A stretch of 33,550 nucleotides of DNA from Bolinopsis microptera. Lineage: Eukaryota; Ctenophora; Tentaculata; Lobata; Bolinopsidae. Location: the NCBI RefSeq assembly GCF_026151205.1, contig NW_026971836.1, positions 1-33,550 on the forward strand, in the 5' to 3' direction. The translations under genes and the position numbers were made by a program. The notes below the pieces were generated by a model that saw only the letters and a program-made list of their open reading frames with translations, was not told the origin of the DNA and ran no database searches. Positions 10,965 to 19,999 of this stretch are shown here, piece after piece. Position 1 is the stretch's first letter. Each line of letters opens with the position of its first letter.

Positions 10965-11132
10965 GTGTTCCCTGAATGCGCAAAAACAAAAAGTCCAAGC
11001 ATTCTTATAGGAAAGAAAAAAGTCATGGAAATCTAGGAAATGCCACTACGACTTCCCGAACTTCGAGACGATAAAAATGAATTAGCAAAAAACATCCGCG
11101 TTAGGCCCCTCTTGATGAAAGCGACCAACTAA
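10965..11132 (+). CDS. probable last exon of an unidentified gene
   Basis: A strong 3' splice site (ccccccctgtttttttttag, ending 10964) is followed by 55 codons to TAA at 11130, interrupted by a single TAG (11034). The protein is basic and mixed in composition: VFPECAKTKSPSILIGKKK, then VMEI, then after the TAG EMPLRLPELRDDKNELAKN and IRVRPLLMKATN. That balanced composition is unlike the Lys/Phe/Pro output of non-coding DNA here. I do not recognise the family. The TAG may be a base error or a true null. Upstream exons were not found. Confidence 0.42.
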
Positions 11133-11157
11133 TTGAATTTTAAACAATTTTAAATTA

Positions 11158-11361
11158 ATGGAGAAATATGTTTTTTTTCCACAAAGAATATCTATTTTTA
11201 TTTTAAACCGGTTTTTTTTATATCCACAACCAAACAAATTATTGACTAGGTGTTTAAATTTCCCTGGACGCCTGAACCTTAATTATGCCACTGGCCCCCA
11301 GAAATTTAAGTTTCGATTTTATAAGTTTCATGACCACGGGTATGGGGCTATGGCTGGCTAA
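11158..11361 (+). CDS. small open frame, unknown
   Basis: Sixty-seven codons; the second half (LNLNYATGPQKFKFRFYKFH then DHGYGAMAG) looks more protein-like than the first. It lies between two better-supported coding blocks on the same strand. No family is recognised. Confidence 0.2.
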   Translation: MEKYVFFPQRISIFILNRFFLYPQPNKLLTRCLNFPGRLNLNYATGPQKFKFRFYKFHDHGYGAMAG

Positions 11362-11519
11362 GGCTATAATTTTTGCTAAGAATATTACCGCTTATTTTCA
11401 AGCTTTAACAGTAAAATTCTTAGGTACAGGTTCCCCCCAAATTTAAAGTTTTTTGGGGAATTTTTGGGTGGTCGAACGCCTGTTTAAGGGGCCTAAGTTT
11501 TTTCCAGTTCCATTTGTGT

Positions 11520-11760
11520 TACTCCATTCCCTTTTGAGTGTTGAAGTTTGGGAAACGGGAAAACTTAAAGTGGAAAGATTTTGAAGGTGATTTGGGGGCT
11601 TTTATAAAACAGTAATGTAGTTTAGCAGTAAAGATTTTGTCCGGTACTGGTAACAAATTACCATAATTTGGTGTTCCCCCCCTTGCTCCTGGTAACAATG
11701 GTTTTAAGCTGTCTCTGATGGATTTAGGTTTGATTGAGAATGGAAAGTGTTTCCCCCCAC
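11520..11760 (+). CDS. takeout/JHBP-like protein, N-terminal block (frame-broken)
   Basis: Reading across shifts gives VEVWETGKLKVERF, then GDLGAFIKQ, CSLAVKILSGTGNKLP, FGVPPLAPGNNGFKLSLMDL and GLIENGK. Takeout/juvenile-hormone-binding-type proteins have a Cys-bracketed helix, then a G-I/V-P-x-L-x-P motif, then a strand of the type L-x-L-x-D-x-x-x-x-G-L. That order is present. These are secreted carriers of hydrophobic ligands in arthropods. A 124-codon frame on the opposite strand shows no such pattern. In-frame stops (for example after FIKQ) mean the gene is broken or misread. Confidence 0.35.
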
Positions 11761-11933
11761 CCCACCCCCTTCTTTTGCCAATGTCCCCTGGGCCCAAGGA
11801 ATGTTTACAAAGAGGGATTAATAGTGAATATAGGGGTTCTATAGTTTTTTTCAAGACCTTGAAGAAAATGTCCCCCCTCCCCCCATATACCACAAATGGG
11901 TAAAACTACAGATATTATAATGCACAATTCCCA

Positions 11934-12158
11934 ATGAATTTTCCAATGAAGTGGTATGAAGAGAAGGTTTTTTATGCCTCCCCCTTTCTGGTAGAATTTC
12001 ACCTTCCCATCATGATTTTTGCCTTTCCCCCCGTAAGGGATCCCCTGCAAAAATATGTGGTGCAAAAAACTAGTTTTAAAAATTTATACCAAGTATTCCT
12101 TCTTTATCTCCCAAACAACATTATGCCGGGCAAACACATTTTTTTCTGTTGCATTTGA
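11934..12158 (+). CDS. middle block of the takeout-like gene (tentative)
   Basis: A 74-codon frame starts MNFPMKWYEEKVFYAS, passes through FLVEFHLPIMIFAF and ends with KNLYQVFLLYL. The alternation V-x-F-x-L-P would suit a strand of the barrel domain of the takeout family, but the rest is not diagnostic. It is placed with this gene mainly because it lies between two more convincing blocks on the same strand. Confidence 0.25.
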   Translation: MNFPMKWYEEKVFYASPFLVEFHLPIMIFAFPPVRDPLQKYVVQKTSFKNLYQVFLLYLPNNIMPGKHIFFCCI

Positions 12159-12273
12159 AACAAGAAGGTTTCAAGTTATATTGTTAGATGCCCCCCCTCC
12201 CCAAGAACAGTTATAACCCAAATAATAGTGCAAGATAGGCAATTCAAAAACAGAGGTGGTTGGGGGAGTATAG

Positions 12274-12450
12274 AATTACTTTATGGAATGGGAAGGTGGG
12301 AAAGTATTAAATCTTTTTAATTCAAATTTAGCCAATGGCAACCGCAGCTTGGACAGGCTAAGTTTATTTTTGCTAATTTTTCCTTTCTATGTGGCGTTTT
12401 TCCAGTTTAGGTCCCCCACCCTTTCCAAATCGATTTGGGTTACCCCCTAA
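12274..12450 (+). CDS. C-terminal block of the takeout-like gene
   Basis: There are 58 codons open, with an internal ATG at 12283. The reading contains NLFNSNLANGNRSLDRLSLF then LLIF, and ends FRSPTLSKSIWVTP before TAA at 12448. Takeout/JHBP proteins have near their C-terminus a conserved L-F-N-G-x-x-x-L-x-x-x-x-x-x-F-L block, then a helix ending the protein. The Leu-Phe-Asn, Asn-Gly and Leu positions are reproduced. With the N-terminal block in the same orientation about 700 nt upstream, this is the second independent hint of the family. Confidence 0.36.
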   Translation, partial: NYFMEWEGGKVLNLFNSNLANGNRSLDRLSLFLLIFPFYVAFFQFRSPTLSKSIWVTP

Positions 12451-12534
12451 GAAAAAATTTATAAGTTTTCATGTACTCCTCCCTCTCCGTTCCACCCAAG
12501 GGTAAAAAATGCCCCCCATGATTATTGATTTTTC

Positions 12535-12846
12535 TTGATCAGAAGGGGTGTAAAAAATCTTTCTCCTTCAATCTTTGTTGGAATCGAGAGTTTGAAGAAT
12601 TCCAAGGTTAACAGCTCTTTTGGCCAGATTGGTTTTTTTATAAATGTGAAAAGGTTGTTTTATTGGCAATCATGTAAGCGGTGTACGGAAAATTTCGGGA
12701 CATCATTGGGGCCTCTTTTGTATTCTAAATTCAAAACTATGGTTTTTATCATGGTATCCCTCAATTGGATTAGAAAAAGTAAAAAATTTAAAATTGGCCC
12801 GATTGTTGTTTTTATTGCCAATTGGGGCCATGTTTTTACGAAATAA
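12535..12846 (+). CDS. open frame of 103 codons, unknown
   Basis: The frame contains IGFFINVKRLFYWQSCKRCT and FIMVSLNWIRKSKKF. Nothing identifies a family, and overlapping minus-strand frames of 66-67 codons exist. It may be 3' sequence of the gene upstream or chance. Confidence 0.18.
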   Translation: MIRRGVKNLSPSIFVGIESLKNSKVNSSFGQIGFFINVKRLFYWQSCKRCTENFGTSLGPLLYSKFKTMVFIMVSLNWIRKSKKFKIGPIVVFIANWGHVFTK

Positions 12847-13206
12847 ACCAATGAAGTTTTCAATTTTTTTTTTCAAAGCTGCTCCTTTTTGCTTTGAATG
12901 CACCCTTAATGATTATTCCCCCCCCGATAAAGCATCAACTTTAGGGGGGCCCATCCTAAAAACTTTTTAGGAGTGTTCCCCCGGCAAAATAGGGGAGGGG
13001 GGTGGTTTTTTTGGTAATTTAAAAGGAACAAATCCCCCGGAACACGAGGGGGGAGGGGGTAAATTTTATTTTCCTGAAAATCTTGGAACAATTTTTTGGA
13101 AATTTTGGGGCAGAAGTTTTAACGAAAAAGTATTCCCATTTTACTTCAACACTCCTTTGAATTTTTATTTCAACATAAATATAAACATATCTGGAGGACA
13201 ACATAC

Positions 13207-13415
13207 TGGGAGAGCGATGAAAAGATCCAACCAGCCCCCTTCAAGCCCTTTGCGCTGTTGTGTTTTTATTTTTGTTTTGGCTTGTCGAGAATGTTGTAAA
13301 ATGAAGGTTGTTGGGGTAAGAACTCCGGTGGCATTCACCACCCAAAGGACGGTAACCCATCCTACAAACCCAACCTGTAACGGTATTGACCCCTCAGGAA
13401 GCCGTTTCATCTTGC
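13207..13415 (-). CDS. internal exon encoding a membrane segment and basic loop
   Basis: On the minus strand a good acceptor (ttcttacgtctcccag) leads into 69 codons that end exactly at cca|gtatgt, a consensus donor. The reading runs KMKRLPEGS, then IPLQVGFVGWVTVLWVVNAT (a hydrophobic, probably membrane-spanning stretch), then a basic loop HSRQAKTKIKTQQRK, and ends WLDLFIALP. The exon is phase 2 at entry and phase 0 at exit. The P-L-Q-V-G-x-V-G piece is faintly like the last helix of sideroflexins, but eight residues is too little to name it. The opposite strand is also open (100 codons), without splice sites in register. Confidence 0.36.
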
Positions 13416-14377
13416 CTGGGAGACGTAAGAATGAAAAATTAATACCTCCCCCCATTTGAAGAGGAAAAGAACATGCTAAGAGACCGTTTGGTTAAAAATA
13501 GGAGTAAAATTTTGTTTCAATTTTTAACTTGAGTTAACAAGTCTCAAAATTTGGACCTTTTTGGGAAACATCAAAAATTCCCCCTTAAAACAAAAGGAAT
13601 ACACGTTTTTTTCGGTGTCTAAAATTTTTTATTTTTTAAAAGGATTGATGACATATTGGTAAAAGATTTGACATTGTATGAATAAAATATAATAATATAA
13701 ATATTGTAAATTAATATGGAAAATTTTTTAAATTAACAATTGAATCTGCACAAGGTTGGTTTTTTATTTGGTAAAACTCCCCCATAAAAGTAAGCTTGGG
13801 AAATCCGGGAAACGTCCGGGGGAAGGGGGGGGTAGGGTTTTGGGAAATTTATTTTTAAGTACCAACAAAAGGAGGGATTTTTAAGAAGACAAAAATGTCT
13901 TAAATAATTTTTCCCCCTAGCCTCGAAAACAAACAAGGGGTCCCCCCCCTTGTAAAAATTTTATTAGTACCAAATTGGTACACATTTTTTTTTTACAATT
14001 TTTTTGGTGTCCTTTCACATTATGTACAAAAAATTTTTGGTAACTAAAAAAGATTCGTCCCCCCTAACCGAGCTAATTAAACGAAAATAAAAACATTATT
14101 ATTAATGTTAAAAAATTATTTTTTTCTGTTTTAAAACTGCTACTTTTTTTTGAAGTATTATAGGCATTTTAAAATGCATAAATTTCCTGCCCCATTTTTG
14201 GCCCATTTATTTTACGATGGAACTTTTTACTAGTCCACCGGTTTTTAGGGAGGCCCACCACATTATTCCCATACCCTTTTAAAAACCACAAAAAATCCTT
14301 GATATGATCATCAAGCCTATAACTCACAAAGAATTTTGAAGCGAAATAATCCCTGCCCCCTGAACCCCCCCCGGGTG

Positions 14378-14694
14378 GGAAAAATTATTTGTGGACATCT
14401 ATGTTTACAAATCTATTAGAAGTAGCCCCAAAATATTTGGTTCCTATTTTCTGAACCTTGTTATCGGATCCCCCCTGGGTAAAACTTGTCCCCCTTTAAT
14501 TTGTTCAATTTAAAAATAATCCTTTCAGGGGTTTTTTCCCCATGTAACGGATTTGATAAAAGTAAATGTTTCAGTAAAAAACAAAACAACCCCCCAGAAT
14601 AATCTTTTTTTAAAAAAAATGATATCCGAAATATTCCCGGGTAAACAAATTTACCGTGGCCACAGAACCCTCTCTTCCCCAAATTTTTGCCCAA
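14378..14694 (-). CDS. minus-strand coding-like patch, unknown
   Basis: A 77-codon frame (14461-14694) ends with PERIIFKLNKLKGDKFYPGG. After a shift it continues SDNKVQKIGTKYFGATSNRF and VNIDVHK before TAA near 14378. The continuation has balanced composition, with both charged and small residues, unlike local noise. No family recognised. It may belong with the exon-like pieces at 13.2 kb and 15.6 kb on the same strand. Confidence 0.24.
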
Positions 14695-15499
14695 AAACCC
14701 TTTTCGAAAAAAGATAAAAAATATTTATTTTTTCGATAGTGGGAAAAAGTGCTACCTCCAAAAAATATTTTTTGAATGTAAAATCAGAATTGTTCTTTAT
14801 TTGTTTTTATGTAAAATACTTTCCCTTTATATGAAAAAATTTGTGTTAAGAATTAAAAAATATCAGTTTGTTCCCCCAGGGCCTCCCCCTAATTCCTAGT
14901 ATTTAAGTTTAATGCGATGCCTATGGGCATTTTTGCCTATTTTTGGACTTGCTTCTGGATTTATGAATGAAGTCCCCCCCTTCCAACAAAAACCTTTTTA
15001 AAGTAACAAAGCACAGAAGTTTTTAAAAAGGTCCAACCTCCTTAACTGAACTCTTCGGGCTGCAAAAAAGTATTATATCCCGTATATGGGGATGCCAAAA
15101 GTGGGTGGGAAGTAAGGGTTTATTTTTATATAATTTTTTAAACAAATGTATTTTTTTTATCCATAATACAGTCCCGGCCAAAAACCTATAAAATAAGTTT
15201 AACATTTTGTCTTAACCCCCTTTTGCTTTTTTTTAATTTAAAATCAACGTGCCCAATAAATATTGAAATACTATGTTTTTAGTTAATAAAAAAAACTATG
15301 AATTTAAGAGATTATTTTTAAACATGAATTCGGAAAGCTAAGGGGGTTGAAAATATTGGTATTTTTAATTTTAACGGTTAAACTATTGTTCAGGTTGCCA
15401 TGGGCCCCTCCCTGACTTATGTTACGAGTGACACCCATCAAATAAGAAGCAAAAAAACAGGGTGTGTAAAAGCTGGATTACTCAAATAACTGCCCTATA

Positions 15500-15738
15500 T
15501 CAAAATTTAACAAAAACTTTGGTTAAAAAAAAATAAAAAAATAAACTGTTTTCAAAATAGTTGGCCCCTTCAAAAATATTCCGAAATTTCGAATCCATCC
15601 CCCAAATATTATATATAAATATTGGATGTAAATAGAGTCGACCTAAAAATGAAATTTTTCCCTCCCTTGTTCTTCGCAGTTCCAAAATCACCAATAAGAA
15701 ATACCTTTAGGGTCCCCTCAAATATGGGAATAAAAGGC
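15500..15738 (-). CDS. metallophosphatase-like exon (purple acid phosphatase type?)
   Basis: A very good acceptor on the minus strand (ttttttttactgcag, ending 15739) opens an exon reading PFIPIFEGTLKVFLIGDFGT, then AKNKGG. A shift near 15640 then gives STLFTSNIY, then IYNIWGMDSKFRNIFEGANY. Purple acid phosphatases begin with a beta strand ending G-D-W/F-G, have G-D-N-x-Y as the second metal motif, and shortly after it D-x-x-F-x-x-x-F-E. The first and third are present. The second is degenerate (TSNIY for GDNIY). IGDFGTAK is equally a protein-kinase DFG motif, but the kinase GTxxYMAPE segment does not follow. Exon end uncertain. Confidence 0.3.
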
Positions 15739-15995
15739 CTGCAGTAAAAAAAAAATGTTGGTAAACCAAAGTTGGGGCAGATTCCCCACAGTTTCACCTA
15801 TTAAAGACCCAGGGGACGAGGCAAAACTATGGGGGGCTGAAAGGTAAAAAAAAGGTAAAATTACTTGGATATATTACCAAAAACTTACACCTTTTTTTTT
15901 TATTCCCCTTTTTTATTGCTTAAAAAATAGGTTTTATAATTTTTATCAGGTAAATCATAATTTTTAATTCTAAAACTAAAAAAACATCACAATAA

Positions 15996-16229
15996 TCATT
16001 TCAAAATGATCACTTTAAATCTTTCTAGGCTGTTAATGGTAAAAATCAAAAAAATCCCTACAAGAAGGATTACCAAAGAAAGGAAAGCAAAGCGTGGGTT
16101 TGGCTCCTTCCCTAAACAACACTGGGGAGAGGAAAAAACCATTCGGGAGTGTTCTTCCGGATAGTTTTTTTGATAACGATTAAAAACAAAGTATATTATA
16201 ATGGGTAAACCACGGACCCATAACTTCAA
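15996..16229 (-). CDS. open frame with C-terminal membrane segment, doubtful
   Basis: Seventy-seven codons on the minus strand include RYQKNYPEEHSRMVFSS and a hydrophobic run FAFLSLVILLVGIFLIF. However, two sequences inside it look like 3' splice sites (ttttttcctctccccag and tttttaccattaacag), so the hydrophobic run may simply be a translated polypyrimidine tract. Confidence 0.15.
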   Translation of the reverse strand: MKLWVRGLPIIIYFVFNRYQKNYPEEHSRMVFSSPQCCLGKEPNPRFAFLSLVILLVGIFLIFTINSLERFKVIILK

Positions 16230-17489
16230 GTTATTTCAATGCAGTGTAAAATAGCTCACAAGTAAATTTTACAAATGTTTTTTATCCCCCCCCCCTAAAA
16301 ATTGTTTGGTCATTTGAAAAACACAAACCCTAAAGCAAGGCCCCCTATAACTTTTTGACCGACTTAAAATAATTTACATAAGTGAAACCCCCTCCAACAA
16401 CCCCCCGGGTAACATTAATGTGGGACCTGAAAACTCTCGATAACTCAACAACAACACTACACCAAAGGGTGACTATCAACCAAAATTACCAGAAATAAAC
16501 GGTTGCCTAACCTAAAATACTGGACATTTTTTTGGCCCTAAACTTTCAACACACGGATTTCTACCATCAACCAGTGGGAATAAAAACACAGTTAAGCGGG
16601 TCATAATTTGCCCTGTCAACAGAAATATGCCAAAAAAAAAAACTAAAAGGGTACCCTTCCTCAAAAAGTCAACAAAACACAACCTTTTAAGTATTTTATA
16701 TTTTCCCCAGTTTTTAATCTCCATAAAAGCCTAAGTTTTGACACTCCCCCATATTATTTCTTTCCCCCCGGGGGTTTCATTTAATCTCAAAACCATTTTT
16801 TTCTTTGGAGAAAAATTGTGGCCGGAAAAATCTTCCTTCCCTCGAAAAAAAAACAACCTCACAGAATGGGCCAACATCCTGAAATTTCCCTTAATTTTTT
16901 GTTGGAAGGAGTAAAATACTTTTATAAATTTTCATTCACCCACACGTTTTTCTTTAGAAAACCCCTATTAAGATTTGGTGGTTAAATAACCTAAAACACC
17001 CATTACGAAAAAAGCCTGAGCTGTGGGAAAAAATTGAATTTTTCACAACAGGGGACCAAAAGGGATTTTTTTTCCGCTGGCGATTTTTTTGGGCCAAATT
17101 TTTTCGCGATAAAAAAACGCGGGAAATTTATAAACAGGCATATACAAAAAAACCCAATCAACATAAAAATTATTTGACGCGGAGAAAAGGGGAAAATTCG
17201 CCGATTTCCGTACTGCCGCCGAAATTCCCGTTAGTCCCCCCCTATTTTTATTCAACAAATAAAAGGCAAAAATGCCTGACAAAAAATGGCAAAAAAACAA
17301 AAAAGAAAAAACGAAGAAAAATTTTTTTTTATTTTTTTCCCCCCCCCGCTTCTATAACCCTTTTGGCTCCTTGGTTTTTTTCAGGCCATGCCTGCCATGG
17401 TATTTAAATATGCCCTTGTTTAACACACCCCCATAATAGGTTTGGAAATTTCCTTAGAAACTGAAATAAAAAGGGCATAATTTTCCCTA

Positions 17490-18800
17490 ACACCCAAAAA
17501 AATGGCCCAATTTGTTGTGTGGCCGGGTATTGTTCAATATTCCCCTGATTTTTCATGATTTAATAATACCCTCAGTTTCGCTGTAAAAACACTCCCCAAC
17601 TGGGGTGGTTTATTTATTGTAATAATAAAAATAGCCGTTGTGAACTTAACTTGTTAGTACTTAAAAGTAGTTCATTGAATAAAAAGGGAGTTTTTTTTTA
17701 AATTTTGTGCCAATTTGGAGAGGCCCCCCTATTTTTGGCTCATTTATTGTGAGCCGGTATTAAGAGGGGCCCCAATTTTTACAAACATTTTGTTTACTTC
17801 CCTAAAAATTGAAAAAACCCAATGTTCGTTTTTTTTTTGGTTTAGTTGATGAAATAAAACGCATTCTTTTAAAACATCCTTCTGTCCCCCCCCCCCTATA
17901 CTGGTTGCCAGAAAGTTTGGTTTCTCACAAAAATGCCAGAACTTAGTTTATTTATTTCCAAAAAAATTTGAAAAAAACAAATATTTGTGGAGGCCATAAT
18001 ATTTTTGCCACCTTTTTTTTTTTTGTGGGAAGGCCGGTGTTAGCCCCATTTTTATAAAAAAAGCCATTTTTTTTCTTCCTATTAAATTGAAACACAATTG
18101 TTCCCCGTTATTTTTTTTTGATAAAATTAACTAATTTTCCCTTTGAACATCGTCCTTGGTCCCATAACCTTGGGTGCCAGGAAAAGTTGCTCCCCCAAAA
18201 AAAATGTCAACTTTAGTTTTTATCAAAAAATTTTAAGGTGAAAACAAAAATTTTTGTTCCGTGGCCACATAAATTGTCTACATAAAACAGTCCCCAACCC
18301 ATATTTTTATGCCAGAAAAATGGTGGGGGGGTCCTAGTTAATTTAAATGAAAAAATTATCCACCCACGAGGAAGTGTTTTGCCTCAGAAAGACTTTATTA
18401 GTATCCCATATGGTTATCCCACCAAAAACCCTACCCAGTTCTCCCTTAATAAAAAAAAAATTAGTAATTATTACAAAAAAAAACATTTACAAATTATTGG
18501 GGCCCATTTCCCCCTGTTCTTTGGAGGCGAGCCATTTTCTTGTGTGAGGCCATTTTAGCCCCGTAAATTGTTTATTTCCCACACAACAAAAAGTTCACGA
18601 AAAAACAAGGTTCCCCTAACAAAACTAACATTATGGTATTTTTTCAGACGAACGATAAACCCCCTGCCCTTTGGTTAAGTGGGCCCAGTATGTAAACGAG
18701 GAACCTTAACCCTAATTACCCACCGGCAAGAAAAGTAATATCCCCCATTTTGCATAAATGTTTAAATATATGACAATATCCGGGCTCCCTGAAAAATTCT
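17490..18800. repeat. diverged tandem repeat, unit about 235-270 bp, about five copies
   Basis: Successive copies share an ordered set of landmarks. Landmark one is ggcc/ggct followed by tttattgtg and a gccggtatt-like word, seen near 17503, 17738 and 18007, and again in altered form near 18530 (tcttgtgtgaggcc). Landmark two is cttccct(a)ttaaattga near 17800 and 18075. Landmark three is ggttgccaga or gggtgccagg near 17902 and 18171. Landmark four is aacttagtttat or aactttagtttttat near 17940 and 18210. A copy between 18258 and 18520 keeps the order but is more diverged, and a weaker one may follow at 18781. The spacing gives the period. No coding is supported inside. Confidence 0.5.
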
Positions 18801-19361
18801 GAAAACTTTTTTAGCCCTGGGGGGTTTTTTATGCTTTTTAATTTAAAACTTTTTTAAACCTCCTTTTCAACTAAACCTTCAAATCCCCACTGAAATGATA
18901 AAATAACACGCTTTGTTTGTTTCATTGTACTGATGGTCCCAGGAAAAATTTTCACATGAAAACTTGAAACACAAAAGGAAAATTTTCCTCCCCTATCGTA
19001 AATATAAACCAACTTTTTTTGCCCCAATAGTGGAAAAATAAAAGGAGAGCCAGTTAAAGCTTTTCCCCCCCGACAAGGACGAGACCCCCTTTGTCCCCCC
19101 CCCCCCCCACACCAACAGGGTTAAGGCAAACCCCCCCCCACGGCATCTAAAAAAAATTTTTTAGAGCCCCAAACCAAAAATCCCCCCGATGATCTTAAAA
19201 ATTTTCTGTCCCAAAACAATTAGGGAAGGGGTTTTTAGCTGTAAGAAAATTGGGAAAACCGAAAAAGAGGTAAAAATTGTATGATTTCCCATTTGGGGCC
19301 CTAAAAAAAATTTACCTTAAATTCTCCGATTTAAAAAGGAGAAATTGAATCAATCGCAAGC

Positions 19362-19438
19362 TTCGGCCAGGTAGCGCGTTTGGTTTTTAAAAAGCCGCTT
19401 TCCATCGGGGGGGTTGCGAGTTCGAATCCCGCCCCCCC
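19362..19438 (+). repeat. tRNA-derived SINE-like head
   Basis: The RNA polymerase III internal promoter layout is present: an A-box-like ggtagcgcgttgg (with run noise) near 19370 and a B-box gagttcgaatcc at 19419-19430. A probable anticodon-arm region with runs of T and A lies between. The acceptor stem does not pair and a GC-rich unrelated tail follows to about 19640. A SINE or tRNA pseudogene therefore fits better than a functional tRNA. Confidence 0.45.
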
Positions 19439-19999
19439 TTCCCGCCTAGCGGGGGTGAGCGTCCCTTTGACTTTCGCAAAAGGGCCCGGGGTGGGTTTTT
19501 AAAGCAGCCCCCCGGTTCCCCCCTCAGCCCCCCAAAACTCCCCAGAAATCGGGTGTGAGGGTTTTAAAAAGAGGAAAAACTGGGCCCCCCCCTTCAGCAA
19601 AGGGGCTCGGCAAAGAAAAGTATGGAAAAAAACCACTACCTTAACCGAACTGGCCCCCCAAAAGAACCTTTTGGCTTCCCTGTAAGGCTGGTTACACTTG
19701 TTTTAACAATGTTTGCTGTTTGGAAAAACCCGAAAAAAAATAATGTGAGATTTTTTTAAAAAAAACCCGCAGTGGATTTGGGAAAATAAAAACGATAGCC
19801 CCATTGAACTTTTTTTAAAAACAATTTTTTGGGTTTTTTTTATAGCTACCAGGAACGTTTTTAATTTAAAAACTTGCCAATAATTTCGGGACGGGGAAAA
19901 AAGGCCCCAAAAAATAGCGAGTTTTTTAAAACCCGGGGTCAGAAACCCCACCCCACCCCCAAAATCAATTCCCCGTCTGCCCTTTAAATACCAACAAGG

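Noticed and set aside
13207-13415. Sideroflexin
   Set aside because: Only a PLQVGxVG piece agrees; the remaining residues and the continuation past the expected C-terminus do not.
19362-19438. Functional tRNA gene
   Set aside because: Internal promoter boxes exist but no acceptor stem or clean anticodon arm can be paired.
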